DNA from: Romanomermis culicivorax
Taxonomy: Eukaryota; Nematoda; Enoplea; Mermithida; Mermithidae
Assembly: GCA_963922205.1 (NCBI GenBank)
Contig: CAWUHX010000074.1
Location: forward strand, 1,178,001-1,242,000
Direction of reading: 5' to 3'
DNA length: 64,000 nucleotides
Part shown: piece after piece, positions 1-11,670 of the stretch
Layout of the letters: each line of letters opens with the position of its first letter
Numbering within the stretch: position 1 is the stretch's first letter
Program-made: the position numbers and the translations under genes
Notes under the pieces: generated by a model
The model's database searches: none
The model's input: the letters and a program-made list of their open reading frames with translations, nothing else
Told to the model about the DNA's origin: nothing

Positions 1-195
1 ATTTAATTTTTTTGCAATTAAGCTCCATACAAAACATTTTTAACGAGGAATCCTTATGATAATTTTTTGCTTGTTTTTTAACGTTTCGCAAGAGTGTTTC
101 TGACAGATATTTTTTGTGATTTTGGAATGGCCCGTTCCTGTACCAACCGCAACTGCAGCACAAATACTGTGAAACTTAGATGACCAAAGACAACT

Positions 196-420
196 ACAGT
201 CTGTTTTTCTCGAAATTCTTCCAAATAATTAAGGCGGAAAGCAAGTAGCATTTCGGATTTTTGCGATTTTCTGATGAATAATATTTCATCATACTGATCT
301 AACCTTTGCCAATTTTTCGAGTGAAAAATTTTACAGTAAGAATTTTAAGTAAACGATTTTGACGGCAGTACCGATTTGTGTCACTTTTCTATTTGGAAGC
401 ATTTTATAAAAAACAGACTA
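196..420. mobile_element. MITE, TAGTCTGTTTTT family, copy a
   Basis: The left end reads CAGTCTGTTTTTCTCGAAAT and the right end is its imperfect inverse, finishing in AACAGACTATAA. The inside matches copies at 38755-39003 and 47726-47974. A flanking TA fits a Tc1/mariner-type non-autonomous element. There is no coding capacity. Confidence 0.6.
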
Positions 421-688
421 TAAGAATAGACTATCTCAACTAGCAAAACGATTTTACATAATTTGGATATTTATTATAAAATGATGCGTGCATTTACTGT
501 AATGCAGAACTTTTTACTATTCGCTATATAGAGATTCGCTCTTTTGAGAATCGTTGCATTGGGATCTCGCAGTAATCAGAAACGCTTTTTTGAGTTTCAC
601 TGTATTTTGGACATGTTGGAAAAATATCTTCAACTTTTGATTCAAATCTAAGAAATGTCATGACTTCAATGAAAGCAAAAAACTATGT

Positions 689-918
689 ACAGACCGTTTT
701 TATAAAATGCTTCTAAATTAAAAGAACACGAATATGAGATGACTGTAAAATTCTGTAGATGAACCTTTCATTATAGAATTTGCACTGAAAAAATCCAAGT
801 GTTAGTATGTCATATTTCGACTCAATATGACGTTACGGCTCGGCAGAAAAAGCTGAGAATAGAAAATAGTTCTTTTCTAGAGTCATCATTTGGAAGCATT
901 TCATGAAAATAGACTGTG
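689..918. mobile_element. MITE, TAGTCTGTTTTT family, diverged copy b
   Basis: Left end CAGACCGTTTTTATAAAATG and right end GGAAGCATTTCATGAAAATA are inverse to each other and match the ends of the family seen at 196-420. The interior is more diverged. Confidence 0.45.
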
Positions 919-964
919 GAATCATGTTGCTGTTTCAGCCATTCCAAATAAAAAACAAAACCGC

Positions 965-970
965 TTTATT
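965..970 (-). terminator. Polyadenylation signal of SF3B4
   Basis: On the minus strand an AATAAA hexamer lies about 90 nt after the SF3B4 stop codon, the right place for the cleavage and polyadenylation signal of that gene. Confidence 0.6.
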
Positions 971-1060
971 TTCCACAATATGCGAACAATAACCAAAAAC
1001 TTACAAATTTCATAAGTCTCGAGAATCGAAGATAACATTCGATCGAATAACAAACGATTT

Positions 1061-4000
1061 TCAACTCGACGGTGGCGGCGGTCTGGGCGGCATTGGAGGT
1101 CGCGGCGGCATACCATACATTCCTTAAAAAGAATGAGTTGGTCATCTAGATCTCTAGACAACGCAAAATATGGACAAGTAAAAAAATTCAATATTTTCGA
1201 TGCTAAAAGATGATTTTGGAGCGTATTTGAAAGTGCAAAATTCGACGAATTGTGAAAATTTCATTTTTTGAATTTCAAACTTTTATCCCCTAAAAACAAG
1301 TTCCTAATTGTAAATTTCTCCACATTATCTATGAAACAAATTTAAACGTCATCCCCGAGCGTTCATTGCCAAAAATTGTATTTGAAAACTTACCGCCGGG
1401 CGGAGGAGGCGGCGGCGGTGGGAAACCGGCCACCGGCGGTCTTTGTTGCCCGGGTGGCGGCGGAAAACCCGCGCCGACGCCCATCGGCGGTGGGGGCGGT
1501 GGTGGCGGCCGGACGACGCCCATCGGTGGTCGACCACCCATCATTGGTGGCAACGGCGGACGAGGCATAGGTGGCGGAACGGCGCCCATCGACGAAGGCG
1601 GCGGCGGAGGCATCATGCCGCCCGGCATGCCCATTGGCGGCATGGGAGGCATCGGGGGCATCATTGGCATGTGCGGAAAAACTGCATAGAAATAAATTTT
1701 GAAAATACAAAGTTAGGAACAGACGACATTGAAGACAATAAAAAATGGGTTTTCGGTTTCTAGGACGACAAAATTTTTGAAAAATAAAAATTTAACACAT
1801 TTTTTCAAATTTCATAGACTTTTTCAAATTGAATTTGAAATTCCCTCAAGATTTAACGACCAAAAAATTAAAAGCCAACCTGAAGATGCCGGCGGCGGCG
1901 GAGGCGGGAATAACGGCATCGGCGGCATAGGCGGAGCGTCGGCGAACAATTGATGGGGTCGGTCGGCAGGGAATATTGGATTTTGAGCGGCCAATAATCT
2001 TTCTGAAAAAATCATTTTCCCAAAATTTTTTTATCATTCATAAAAACTGAACAAGGAAAAACTAACCCGCGGCGGTGCCGTGTCTTTCGCCTTTGGCGTC
2101 TTTTTTGAAAGCGTACGAAACACTGATGGGTCGGTTGCACAAATATTGACCGTTCATGGCTTCGATAGCGGCGTCGCTAGCCTCGAAACTGGCGAAATTG
2201 ACGAAAGCGAACCCTTTCGAGTTGCCGGATTCCGGATCGCGCATTATCTGGAAAAAACAATTCATATCAAAAGCTTTCATTTCTAGCGACATAAAATCTA
2301 CGTATATTGCATAAAATTTTTGTTTGTCCTGCGATTCGGACATTGAATTCAATTTTCCGAGCAGAAAATGCAGATGGACTGCGCTTTGACTGTCACGAGT
2401 GGCAAAATTGTTGCAGACATTAGATAGGATGAATCCAAATTTATAAAATCGGATCAAGATCCAGAATAGCAGATCCGAAATGAATAATCGTGCGTTTAAT
2501 TATTCCAGATATTCAAGTGGTACAAATTCTTTCTTCTCAGTTCAATGTTAATGAAGTGAGAAGCAAATTGAAGTAAATACTCAAAAACTTGACCCCTAAT
2601 AGCAGGGGGTTGGGGAACTCCACTTTCGTTGGACCCTATACCCGAATGTTGGGAGCCCAAACTCGCACAATTTTGGGGAAAAAGCTTTTTTGAGAAAGAT
2701 TTCGAAATTATCGGTTTTTTCGACTTTTTTTTAATCTTTGGGGACCCCAACCCCAAATTATGGAGAACAGGGTACCCCCACCTACAAATTATGGAAAACT
2801 GGGTACCCCCCTCTCCAACTGGTCGGACATCTTACAAGTATGATCTTGAAAGCAGGCTCCTTTGTCGGCACGGTGCAGAAATCGCAAAGGAAATCATGAA
2901 TTCAACAAGCTTTTCTTGTCTTGTTTATAAGAAATACAGTATGTCAACTACAGAATATTAAGAACGTAAAAATGATCAGATATCAATAAGTAAAATAAAG
3001 CACAAGTTTTTTGGAATTTCGGTCGAAAAACGGTAGCATTCCTCGCAATAGGTATACATTCCATTTTTCACTATATTTTCGAAGAAAGGGCCGACTTTTA
3101 TTTACATACTTTCATACGAGATGAGAAATACATATAGAAGCAGCTTGATTGTAGTGAATATGAAAGATTATCGTCATTGTCAGCGCGAAGCGCCGGAAAA
3201 ATTTCAGATTTTCACCTTCTAATCGTATCAAAATCATACATGTAACGAGCCCAGGGTTTAGGGGGGTCGGGCGACTTTTTTGGGGCCGAGGGTCGCCGAT
3301 TTCCAAAATTTTTGGGGAGAGGACTCAGAAAAAAAATTGATTTTTTCATCGAAAAAGTGCGAAAAACGGTTAAAAAACAGTAATTTTTCGTCCAAAAAAC
3401 CGTAATAAATGTATTCATTGCGCGGAGCGCCGAGAAAATTGACATTTTTGACCATTTTTGTTCAAAAATTGACATTTTTTATCAAAAAATTGCTAAAGAT
3501 GTAGCCTGCTTTTTGCAGCTAAAAAATTATCAAAATTCCTATTCGTCGTCAACCAGAAATCGTTCAAACGGTGATACAATTGAAAAATTACAGTTCGTCA
3601 AGTACAAATTCTGCTACTTTTGGTTTGGCAATTTTTAAAAAAATCAATGCAAATTCAAGGGAATATATGTAGTTCTCATTGCGATCGGATCTCAATATTC
3701 GATAGCATCGGATCCGGATCTAGAAAATTTATTTCACCGGATCCGTATGTTGCAAAATGCAGTGATTGGATTCTGGTTGGATCCGGATTCAGAAAATGGG
3801 GCGGGTATCCGCGCATCTCGAAACTCTTGAATTTTTTTCAAGCGTCATTCCGACCTAAAAATGTCCTCAACTCATTCAATTGGAAACCCAACTTACTTTC
3901 GGAACTTGTAAAATAACGCCGAAAGCGCTAAAAGTATCGTAAACCAATTTTTCGTCCACCTCTGGATCTAAATTTCCCACGAAAATATTCGCGCCGATGT

Positions 4001-5224
4001 CCAAATTTTTTTGATGAGCCGATGCCTGAAGGAAAGCCAATTCTAAAAATAGACTGCTACTATTATTATTTACTAATTACTTTATTGACTCGAATAGGTT
4101 TGCCGTAAAGTTTTATCATGTTCATGATTTTTATTGCATAATCGGCGTCTTCTTCGCCCATAAATTCGACAAATCCGTAACCCTGGTGATTGGTCGTTAT
4201 ACGATCTTTAGGCATGTGAACGCTGACTGCAAAACAGGGATTATTTGTTGAAAATTTGCGATTTTAGGCTTCGAATAACCCTTGATCTTTTAACCGGTGT
4301 GAAAGTTATACTCACCAACGGGCCCCGCTTGGACAAAAAGTTCCCATAAAATTGAATCATTGACTTTTTCGTCCAGACCACCGACGTAAACCGTGGCATC
4401 TGAATAGAAAGTAAATATGCAGACGACATTGAACAAAATCCCATTATTGATTCCCGAGTAAAAACCTCAAATTTCGGTGTGTAGAATTATAGCTTAACTG
4501 CTTCCGATACAAAAATTTATGTTGAGGAATTTCGGAAAACTTCAAGCTAGAAAAAAAATATGAAGGTTGGTGTAAAAAACCAATTTTTATCATAATTCAA
4601 ACAGTATAGTGAAGGTTTCAGATTAAAAAAATAAGATGGCATAACATTAGACAATGAAGACTATCGAAGGTTAGACTGAATAGAAGTAGGCATGTGTATG
4701 CACAAACAGTGGATAAATCTCATTTTATAATCCTTAGTCAGCTATAAATAAGAAACAGGCTCAAAAACCTTTTTTACATTTATGGATATTTTCCCCTCAT
4801 CTTGAATTTCTACTTTCCAAAACAACTAAAAATTGATTTTCTAATAGTCTTATTCCTAAATGGCAACGTCTGAAAACCCTAAGCGAAAAGAGTCCGTAAA
4901 CGACCAGAAGGTTGAGGATTAAAAAAATAAAATGATGTGGTTGATATCTTAAAAAAATAATGCATTAGCATGCATCTTTTTGGTCTTGAGATCCTGCAAA
5001 CATGTTTCCTCATCGTTTTCGAAATCTTTCCTTCAAATACATCACTGCATAAGAAATTACGATTTTTCGGCTGTTGTTTTATGTAGCGCTTCTTTTCATA
5101 CATGTGAACCTTTCCCCGAATGAGTGAAAATTTCATTTTTTTTCCCAAAAGGCACGATTTGACTGAAAAACATTGCTCCCACTTCCTTACCCTGATTTCG
5201 TTCCTGGATAGGACCAGCAGCCAT
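1061..5224 (-). CDS. SF3B4: Splicing factor 3B subunit 4 (SF3b49), eight exons, complete
   Basis: SF3B4 is a subunit of the SF3b complex of U2 snRNP; it binds pre-mRNA near the branch point and acts in the nucleus. Exons, in order of transcription: 5191-5224, 4316-4399, 4081-4226, 3897-4025, 2067-2247, 1880-2002, 1394-1681, 1061-1122. Every junction has GT-AG ends and matching phase; the sum is 1047 nt, or 348 residues plus TGA. The start [11 protein letters not shown] is the conserved SF3B4 N-terminus. RRM1 spans about residues 13-91 (RNP2 TVYVGGL, RNP1 GYGFVEF) and RRM2 about 100-179 (RNP2 IFVGNL, RNP1 GFAFVNF). The family hallmark ERLLAAQNP follows RRM2, then a Pro/Met-rich tail shorter than in vertebrates (424 residues in human). 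Introns are 55-271 nt except intron 1 (791 nt) and intron 4 (1649 nt, repeat-filled). The gene looks functional. Confidence 0.96.
2592..2842. mobile_element. G/C-run MITE inside SF3B4 intron 4
   Basis: The right end (2811-2842) carries the family signature CCAACTGGTCGGAC...CTTACAAGTATG shared with copies at 6341-6660, 10059-10236 and 10994-11187. The inside has repeated ACCCTATACCC-like and GGGTACCCCC segments. The left boundary is uncertain. Confidence 0.5.
3236..3500. mobile_element. CATACATGTAACG-type MITE, truncated, in SF3B4 intron 4
   Basis: It begins with CATACATGTAACGAGCCC and continues with a G-run, the hairpin-like GCGCGGAGCGCC (about 3420) and a TTTTTGACCATTTTTGTTCA segment, the same order as in the element at 7291-7661 read inversely. 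I could not find the second terminal repeat. Confidence 0.4.
3682..3814. repeat. Degenerate GGATCCGGATC repeat
   Basis: GGATC and GGATCCGGAT recur irregularly through this stretch of SF3B4 intron 4. It resembles in style the GGACCCGAACCCGA repeat at 34629-34897. It has no coding sense. Confidence 0.4.
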
Positions 5225-6202
5225 TATAGCGCCTTACGTTCAAGCGTAGACTGGATAAAAAACGTTTGAAAATATCGGATTAACGAGCAACTGAAATTAT
5301 AAAATTAGAATTTGACCAGATTTTTTGTGTCCGAACATGCCAATGGCACAAACTCTTTTTTCAATTTTCCGTTAATACCTGGAAATTTAGAAAAAGTTTT
5401 AGCTAATGATTTACAGTAAGAAATGACAGTGAAACTAAATTCGCATTTCTTTTCTATTAGTCATTCATTCACACCAATCAGGTGAGAAAAACTGTCCGAG
5501 AAAACGATTTTCAATTCACTTTCATAGGAAAAACTCTATTCGTCGAGAAATATTGTTAATATTAGTCCTCGGAATTGTTTTCAGCTTTTAATTGTGGCTG
5601 GATTGGGCCTGAGAAAGTGTATTCGAGCAGACGTCAACTTCATGGTATTATTTTATGCAATCATTCGATTCTAACGTCGTCTATTTTCAAGTGTCTCTAA
5701 GTTCAATATAAGGCTAACGATCATCACAAGAAATCCCAGAAAAGTATACAACTCTCTTGTGAACTATTCCTGTGCCTTTCCAGCAGCAATCCATCCTAAG
5801 TTGAATGGATTGGCCAGGCGGTGCTTGCATATTCCAGAACTAGATGTAATCTAACGTACGTTTTGCAAGCACTAGCCAGTAAAGATTTAATATTTTCTAG
5901 CGAATCGACACGTTTTTTATAATATGGACTATGTGTTCATCAACTCAAAAAGTTTTGGTTATAAACAATTAGATCTTTAACATAATGATAGCAATATCCT
6001 CAACTATATTTTCATCTGTTTTGTGATTTGTGCTTTTTCGTTATTAAACCAAAATGCAAAACTTAACTCTTTGAAGTAGAGCTATAGTCAGTTAAGATCT
6101 ATATGTAAAATCTAACGGTTCCGCTCGAGGCTTGAGCTTCATTATTTTAGTAGGAAATATGCAAATTTGGGGAAAAAATTCCGTACCCCATAGTCCCCAT
6201 AC

Positions 6203-7290
6203 CAGTATCCAGGATTTTCGAAAAAGGGGGGAATTTTCCAAAATTTTTTAGAATTTACTGAATAAAAAGAAAATAATCTTTAAATTAAAGACGACTTATT
6301 TTCACTTACTTCATATGTGCTTGGATTAGCGGCTAAATTCATATCTGTAATTGGGGGGAGGTTGGGGGGGGAACCTCACTCCCAACTTAGTCGAACCCTA
6401 TAGCCAAATGTTGGGTCCCCCACCCCAAACTTGGTCAACCCTATACCCAACACCCCTTCCCCCACAAACTCGGAAAAATTGGAAAAAATCAAGAAAAAAT
6501 TGGATTTTTCTGGCCTTTTTTGGGAAAATTTTCGAAATTTTTTCGACTTTTCTGGGTTTTTTTCGATCCTTCTCCTCAAAATTTTGGAAATGTTGGGACC
6601 GCCTGCCCAAAATTTTGGGTTTACCTTCCGCCCTCAACTGGTCGGACCTTTAACAAGTACGGCTAAATTCTATGTTTGACGAAAAGTATGTAAATATGAT
6701 AATTTAATTTGGGAATAAAGATGAAGTACAATAATATTTTTCAAGTTTATTCTAAGAAAACATTTAGGGGGGAATTCGCCCCTTCCCCTCCAAATACGGA
6801 CCTGCTGCCCCCTGATCCATATGTGCCGGGCCGGATTTCCCAATCCTATGGCTAGTTATATGGTAGTCGTGGACATCCATACTTTTGGCCGGAAAAATAC
6901 TGTAAAGGCCCATTTTTGATGAAAAATGCCAATTTTTGAACAAAAATGGTCAAAAACGTCAATTTTCTCGGCAACCACCCCTGCAATCACATGTTATGAT
7001 CATATCCGTATCCAGGATTCTCAAAAAAAGGGGGGAACTTTCCAAATTTTTTTTTGGATTTACTGAATAAAAAGAAAAACAAAATCATTTGAAGACGGCT
7101 TATTTTTAACTAGTTTATGTGCTTGGATTAGTGACTAAATTCTATGTTTGACGAAAAGTATGTAAATTTTATAATTTAATTTGGGAATTGTAATGTATAA
7201 ACACAATGATATTGCTGAAAATTTTATTCTAAAAAAAATTCAGGGGGGAATTCCCCCCCCCCTTCCCCCACCCTCTAAATACGGGCCTGG
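6203..7290. repeat. Local duplication, two diverged copies
   Basis: Segment 6203-6840, starting AGGATTTTCGAAAAAGGGGG, recurs at 7010-7290. Both copies include the phrases TTTACTGAATAAAAAGAAAA, GTGCTTGGATTAG and CTATGTTTGACGAAAAGTAT. The first copy is interrupted by a MITE (6341-6660), so the second serves as its empty site. Confidence 0.6.
6341..6660. mobile_element. G/C-run MITE with 10 bp target duplication
   Basis: The element is flanked by the perfect direct repeat GGCTAAATTC (6331-6340 and 6661-6670). The neighbouring duplicate at 7010-7290 has the same sequence uninterrupted (GACTAAATTC once). The ends, ATATCTGTAATTGGGG and CTTTAACAAGTAC, form a weak inverted repeat. It has G-runs and the CAACTGGTCGGACC signature. 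A 9-10 bp duplication is typical of Mutator-like elements (inference). Confidence 0.7.
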
Positions 7291-7661
7291 CATACATGTA
7301 ATTGGGGAGAAGTGCTATGGGAACCCCCCCCCCCAGAAATCGTCGACCATATGGCTAATCATTGGGCGACCGCCCCCCCCCCCCAGGATTTTCCAATCCA
7401 ATGGCTAGCCATATTGTAGCTGTAAAGACCCCCATACTTCTGGTTGTCAATTTTTTGATGAAAAACGTCAATTTTTGAACAAAAAATGGTAAAAAATGTG
7501 CGTTTTCTTGGCGCTTATTTTCCGGACTTTTTTCGTCAAAAAATCGAATTTTTCTTCCTTGAGAGACCCCTCCCCCTAAAATTCTGGGAATTATTGACCC
7601 CCGGCCCCAAAAAAGTCGCCCAACCCCCTACCCCAGATCTCGGGGCCCCGTTACATGTATG
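7291..7661. mobile_element. CATACATGTAA-type MITE with 8 bp target duplication
   Basis: Inverted ends are CATACATGTAATTGGGG and CCCCGTTACATGTATG. The direct repeat GGGCCTGG flanks both sides. The interior contains C-runs, ATCGTCGACCATATGGCTA and a TTTTGAACAAAAAATGG segment. Relatives lie at 35717-36107 and 37282-37629. Confidence 0.65.
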
Positions 7662-7859
7662 GGGCCTGGGTATGGTGGTTGAGCACTGTTTTTTTCCACG
7701 AACTTTTTTCCACAAATTTGGAAAGAAGTCAAATTTTTTTCAACGTGTGGAAATTTTTTTTCGTCTTGAAAAATCAGGATTTTTTCGGAGGCAAATGAAA
7801 ATTTTTTGGGGCAAACGAAATTGGAGTAGTTTGTACAAACGGCTCTCCTCCATTTAGGG

Positions 7860-8450
7860 AAGAAAATTTTGGGGATAAGGTACAGAAAATATGCATTTTG
7901 GTGCGTTTTAGAAGTTCATAATCTCAAAATTTTCCGGCGCTTCGCGCCGGTTATAACTTTAATAATCATTATTATGTACAACCTAGCTCAGACGCAACTT
8001 TGAGAATGCCTACCTTCACCTATCATTTAATGTATAATAGTTTTCATCTTCTCAAACGTATTATCTCATTTTTAAAGTGGTAATCTTCAATATTTTATCT
8101 TGATATTTGATGAAGATTCGTAGTTTTTCCTTCAAATATTTTTTGAGGAAGATCAATACGTCAAGTCTCTAAACTTTTCAAAGTGATTATTCCTTTCTTA
8201 ACATAAAAGAAAGCTTCATGGAAGTCGCCTTCGGAAATTTCTACTCTTCCACTCATATCTTTTCGGCCAAGGTCATGAGAGTTAATGAATAAATTACTGT
8301 TTTCAAAATTTTTAAGATGATAAAATTCTAAAATTTACGACTTTTGAACACTAAATTCGAATCTAATTCTTGAAGTAAATGTTTGGAAAATTGATTTTCC
8401 AGCGTCGCCGAATGTTAATACACAAAAAATTTTTCCGGCGCTTCGCGCCT
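7860..8450. repeat. Dispersed repeat with two GC hairpins
   Basis: This region is the inverse counterpart of about 47335-48060: both contain CACCTATCATTTAATGTATA, the GTCAAGTCTCTAAACTTTT phrase and the palindrome CCGGCGCTTCGCGCCGG (7934-7950, and a second at 8435-8449). The copy near 47 kb carries an inserted MITE. It is non-coding. Confidence 0.5.
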
Positions 8451-8649
8451 GAAGGATTGACGTCTTTTTTGAGCTTTCATTTCTCATCATAGAGGACTTA
8501 ACCATCAATTTATCACCTAATGCAAACTCATTATGCTATTGGATAGTTTTCTACAAAATTTGTTCTACAATGCTCGTGAATTAGAACTGAAACTCGAAAA
8601 TTTCAATTTTTTTCAAAAATTTAATGAATTAATGGCATTTTTTGAGTTA

Positions 8650-8820
8650 TAAATAAAATTTAAAAATTACACTGATTTGGTTATTAGTCTTTGGCCATGA
8701 CATAGAAGAACACAGGTTACTTATTTTACGTATTTTTGCTATGTACAAATTGCACAAATGAAATATCGGCTACCGTTTGTGCATGTACAAATGGGTCATG
8801 TACAAAAAAACCCTGCTTGA
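8650..8820. repeat. Dispersed repeat, inverse of 51262-51430
   Basis: The phrases GTCCTTGGCC ... TTGGCCATGAC, CATGTACAAATGGGTCATGT and AATTGCACAAATG recur inverted at 51262-51430, where the sequence interrupts the 51120-51775 repeat. Function is unknown. Confidence 0.45.
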
Positions 8821-10013
8821 AATCAATGCTCATAAACACTTTGTTTAAGTGTTTTTGAGCTTTTTAAAGCATTCTGATAATCATTCTGAACATGGGCGCA
8901 GCGACATGGGGTGCAGTGGGTACAATTGCATCCCATAGGCTGAATGAAAGTTTTGAAAAACTTTTCTAAGCTATCAAGTCACCATTGCAATGCCTGAGAT
9001 AACATTCACCATGATATTTGCTGGCTCGGCCTGGGATCTTTTGTGAAAAAGCAACAATGCGAGTGTCGAATTTGCTGTTATTCCATACTATTTCAAGGAA
9101 GCCAGTAAGATTAAATCTTGTGATATATTGAACATTTTTTCAGAAGTGTCTTGTCGCATTAAACTGGAATATAAAACATTGTAAATTATATACAATCTGA
9201 CCAACTTATTGCTGCCTAATTCACGTGAATCTTGACAGTTTGTTGCAACATTGCTACTAAGGCCCATATGCCAGAAGGTGGAGTAGAAAACTCTAAAGAG
9301 AAGTCCAATCCGAAAAGTAGCCACTCCCCGGAGTAAGCTAATCCACCGACTAGCTACTCCATGGATTTTCTTTTTTGGCATTCCAGTAAGTGGAGTGGTA
9401 GCGGAGTTCGTAACCCATGCATTAAACAGTGCAGTAGTGGCAAAAAGACAAAGCTGGCACATTTTTCACAATAGAGTTCTCTGCTGTTCATCGTGGGTGT
9501 ATCTATTTTACTTTTCTCTGCAAAGCCACTCTTGTCAACTTTATCGGTTTTTTCTGCATTCATTGCATTTCTTTTGCTGACATACATAATTTGAGACGTG
9601 TCAAATGAGCAACAAAAAACGAGGTGATAATATTTCACAGCTTCAAATTAACTTTCTAATCAAATTAGGTTAAAAGTCGAAAGAATGTTATGAAAAACAA
9701 AAAGACGGACAGTTCGTTAAATAGGACAAAAAAATCAGCATGAGTCAGCATTAAGAAAGACTACTGAGAAAATTCAGGATTTTGAATTGTTGAATTTTTT
9801 AATTCATTATGCGAAATTCTTGTCAATACAGCGCCAGAATGTTTTGAGATTTGGACCTCTCTTAAAATGCACCGAAAATGCATCTTTTCAATATGAAACC
9901 CAAATTATTCTTCCACATTTGTGGAAAGACCCCAAAAGTTTTCTCCACATTCCAGATTTTTTTCCACATTCATGGTGCAAATGTGGGAAAAAACAGAGTG
10001 GTTGATGAGAGCC

Positions 10014-10236
10014 CATACCTGTAACTGGGAAGGGGGGTTGGGGGGAACTCAGCCAACCATACTTGTAAGAGGTCCGACCAGTTGGGGGCGTAAATCCGAA
10101 ATTTGGGGGGAGAGGGTCGAAAAAAGTCGAAATTTTTCCCAAAAAAGGCCAAAAAACATCTGGGGGGGTTGGGTGGTTGGGTACATGGTTGACCAAGTTG
10201 GGGGGTCCCCCCACAAACCCCCCAAGTACAGGTATG
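10014..10236. mobile_element. Composite G/C-run MITE
   Basis: The termini CATACCTGTAACTGGG and CCCAAGTACAGGTATG are inverted repeats. An internal CATACTTGTAAGAGGTCCGA at about 10059 is the usual outer end of the family in inverse orientation, so the unit seems built from one element (10059-10236) plus an extra left end. Confidence 0.5.
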
Positions 10237-10993
10237 CTTAGGGTACAGCAGCTGCGCCCGAAGGGCATTTCAGATATTTCAGACATTTCAGATGTTTCTA
10301 AATTATTGCTTTTCAAACGTGTCTGCGAGCTATAACTACAGCAACTGGCTCTTATTGTATATACTAGTCTGGCTTGCATAATGGATACGAAGCCTATTAT
10401 ACATATTTTGTGTACGATTTTGTTCTACTTAGTAGCGACTCTCTGTTAACCTAAAGTATGCAGTCATTGAATTGAAAATATTGAACATATGGGGTTCAAT
10501 CAGGCCAAACAGATCTCAATAAAATTTTATTATTATTGTCTCCCCTATATTTTAAAATTTCGAGCTAATAAAATTGAAAATCTTACTGTAACAATAAATT
10601 CGGAATATTATACTCAATCACACTTTATAAAATTTTGATGATGATATGGATCAATGGATGTCTCATCCCATATGGTATAAATAATAGAAAACTGGACTCA
10701 TGTACTAGATGTGTGTTTGCATGACGGATACATAAAATATCGACTGATTTATATATACATCTTTCGTGTACAAAATGTATCATAAAAATACGACTTTTTC
10801 CTACTTTTTATTGAAGTCAGTCCAACTAAATTAATTGTTTTATTGATTTAGATGTACACCAATACATGTCTAAAAGATCGACTATTGTGAAACAGCAGTT
10901 TTCCAGCGATTTTAGAAAAAAACCAAAAACCAAAAGACCAAAGCCTTGCCAACCCTGAGTGCTGTTGAGCAGTGTTTTTTTTGCGCCAAAACA

Positions 10994-11187
10994 CATACCT
11001 GTACTTGGGGGGGGGACCCCCCCCCCAACTCGGCCAACCCTATACCCAAAATCATTTCCCCCCCCCCCCAGTTTGGAAAAAAAATTTTTTTTTCAAAAAA
11101 GTGTATGTTTTTTGGCCTTTTTTGTGAAAAATTTCGACTTTTTCCTACCCCCCCCCCCCCCCAACTGGTCGGAGGTCTTACAGGTAT
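10994..11187. mobile_element. G/C-run MITE with 9 bp target duplication
   Basis: The direct repeat GCCAAAACA flanks the element exactly (10985-10993 and 11188-11196). The ends are CATACCTGTACTTGG and CTTACAGGTAT. Inside are a G-run followed directly by a C-run (able to fold on themselves), the phrase ACTCGGCCAACCCTATACCC and a 15-base C-run ending in CCAACTGGTCGGA. Confidence 0.7.
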
Positions 11188-11509
11188 GCCAAAACATAGT
11201 TTTTGGCACAAAAAAATTTGGAATGGCACAAAAAATTTTGAGCCTTTGTGCCAATTGGCACAAAATTTTTGGCTGATCAAACATTAAATTTCCTTGATTT
11301 TTAGACGTTTCAAGGACTGAAAATGCAAAAATTTTTCGGCGCTTCGCGCCGAATCAATGAATATAAGACCCGTAATAATTGACCCGAACGCGAAAGATTT
11401 CTCCTCGAACAGTGTACCACTATTGTTGCAGCAAACTTCATACGCTGTCAATGACTGATGAATGAAAAGAAATTCTGAATATTCTCTGCGCTTACCGTTT
11501 TTTTTCCAA

Positions 11510-11670
11510 GTCGAAATTTTTCCCAAAAAAGGCCAAAAAACATACACTTTTTTGAAAATTTTTTTAATTTTTTCCAAGGGGGGTTGGGGGGGGAAAAGAT
11601 TTTGGGTACTGGGTTAGCCAAGTTGGGGGGGGGGTCCCCCCACCCAACCCCGCCCCCAAGTACAGGTATG
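11510..11670. mobile_element. Truncated G/C-run MITE
   Basis: The right end CCCAAGTACAGGTATG and the internal phrase TTTTGGGTACTGGGTTAGCC match the family in inverse orientation. The other terminal repeat is absent. Confidence 0.4.

Larger units (their letters stand above)
1..960. other. Intergenic, 3' side of SF3B4
   Basis: I see no gene here. The stretch is AT-rich and holds two diverged copies of a short inverted-repeat element (196-420 and 689-918). The remainder has no reading frame or RNA structure I can support. Confidence 0.5.

Noticed and set aside
1366..1689. Gly-rich plus-strand frame
   Set aside because: It is the complement of the proline-rich SF3B4 exon 7.
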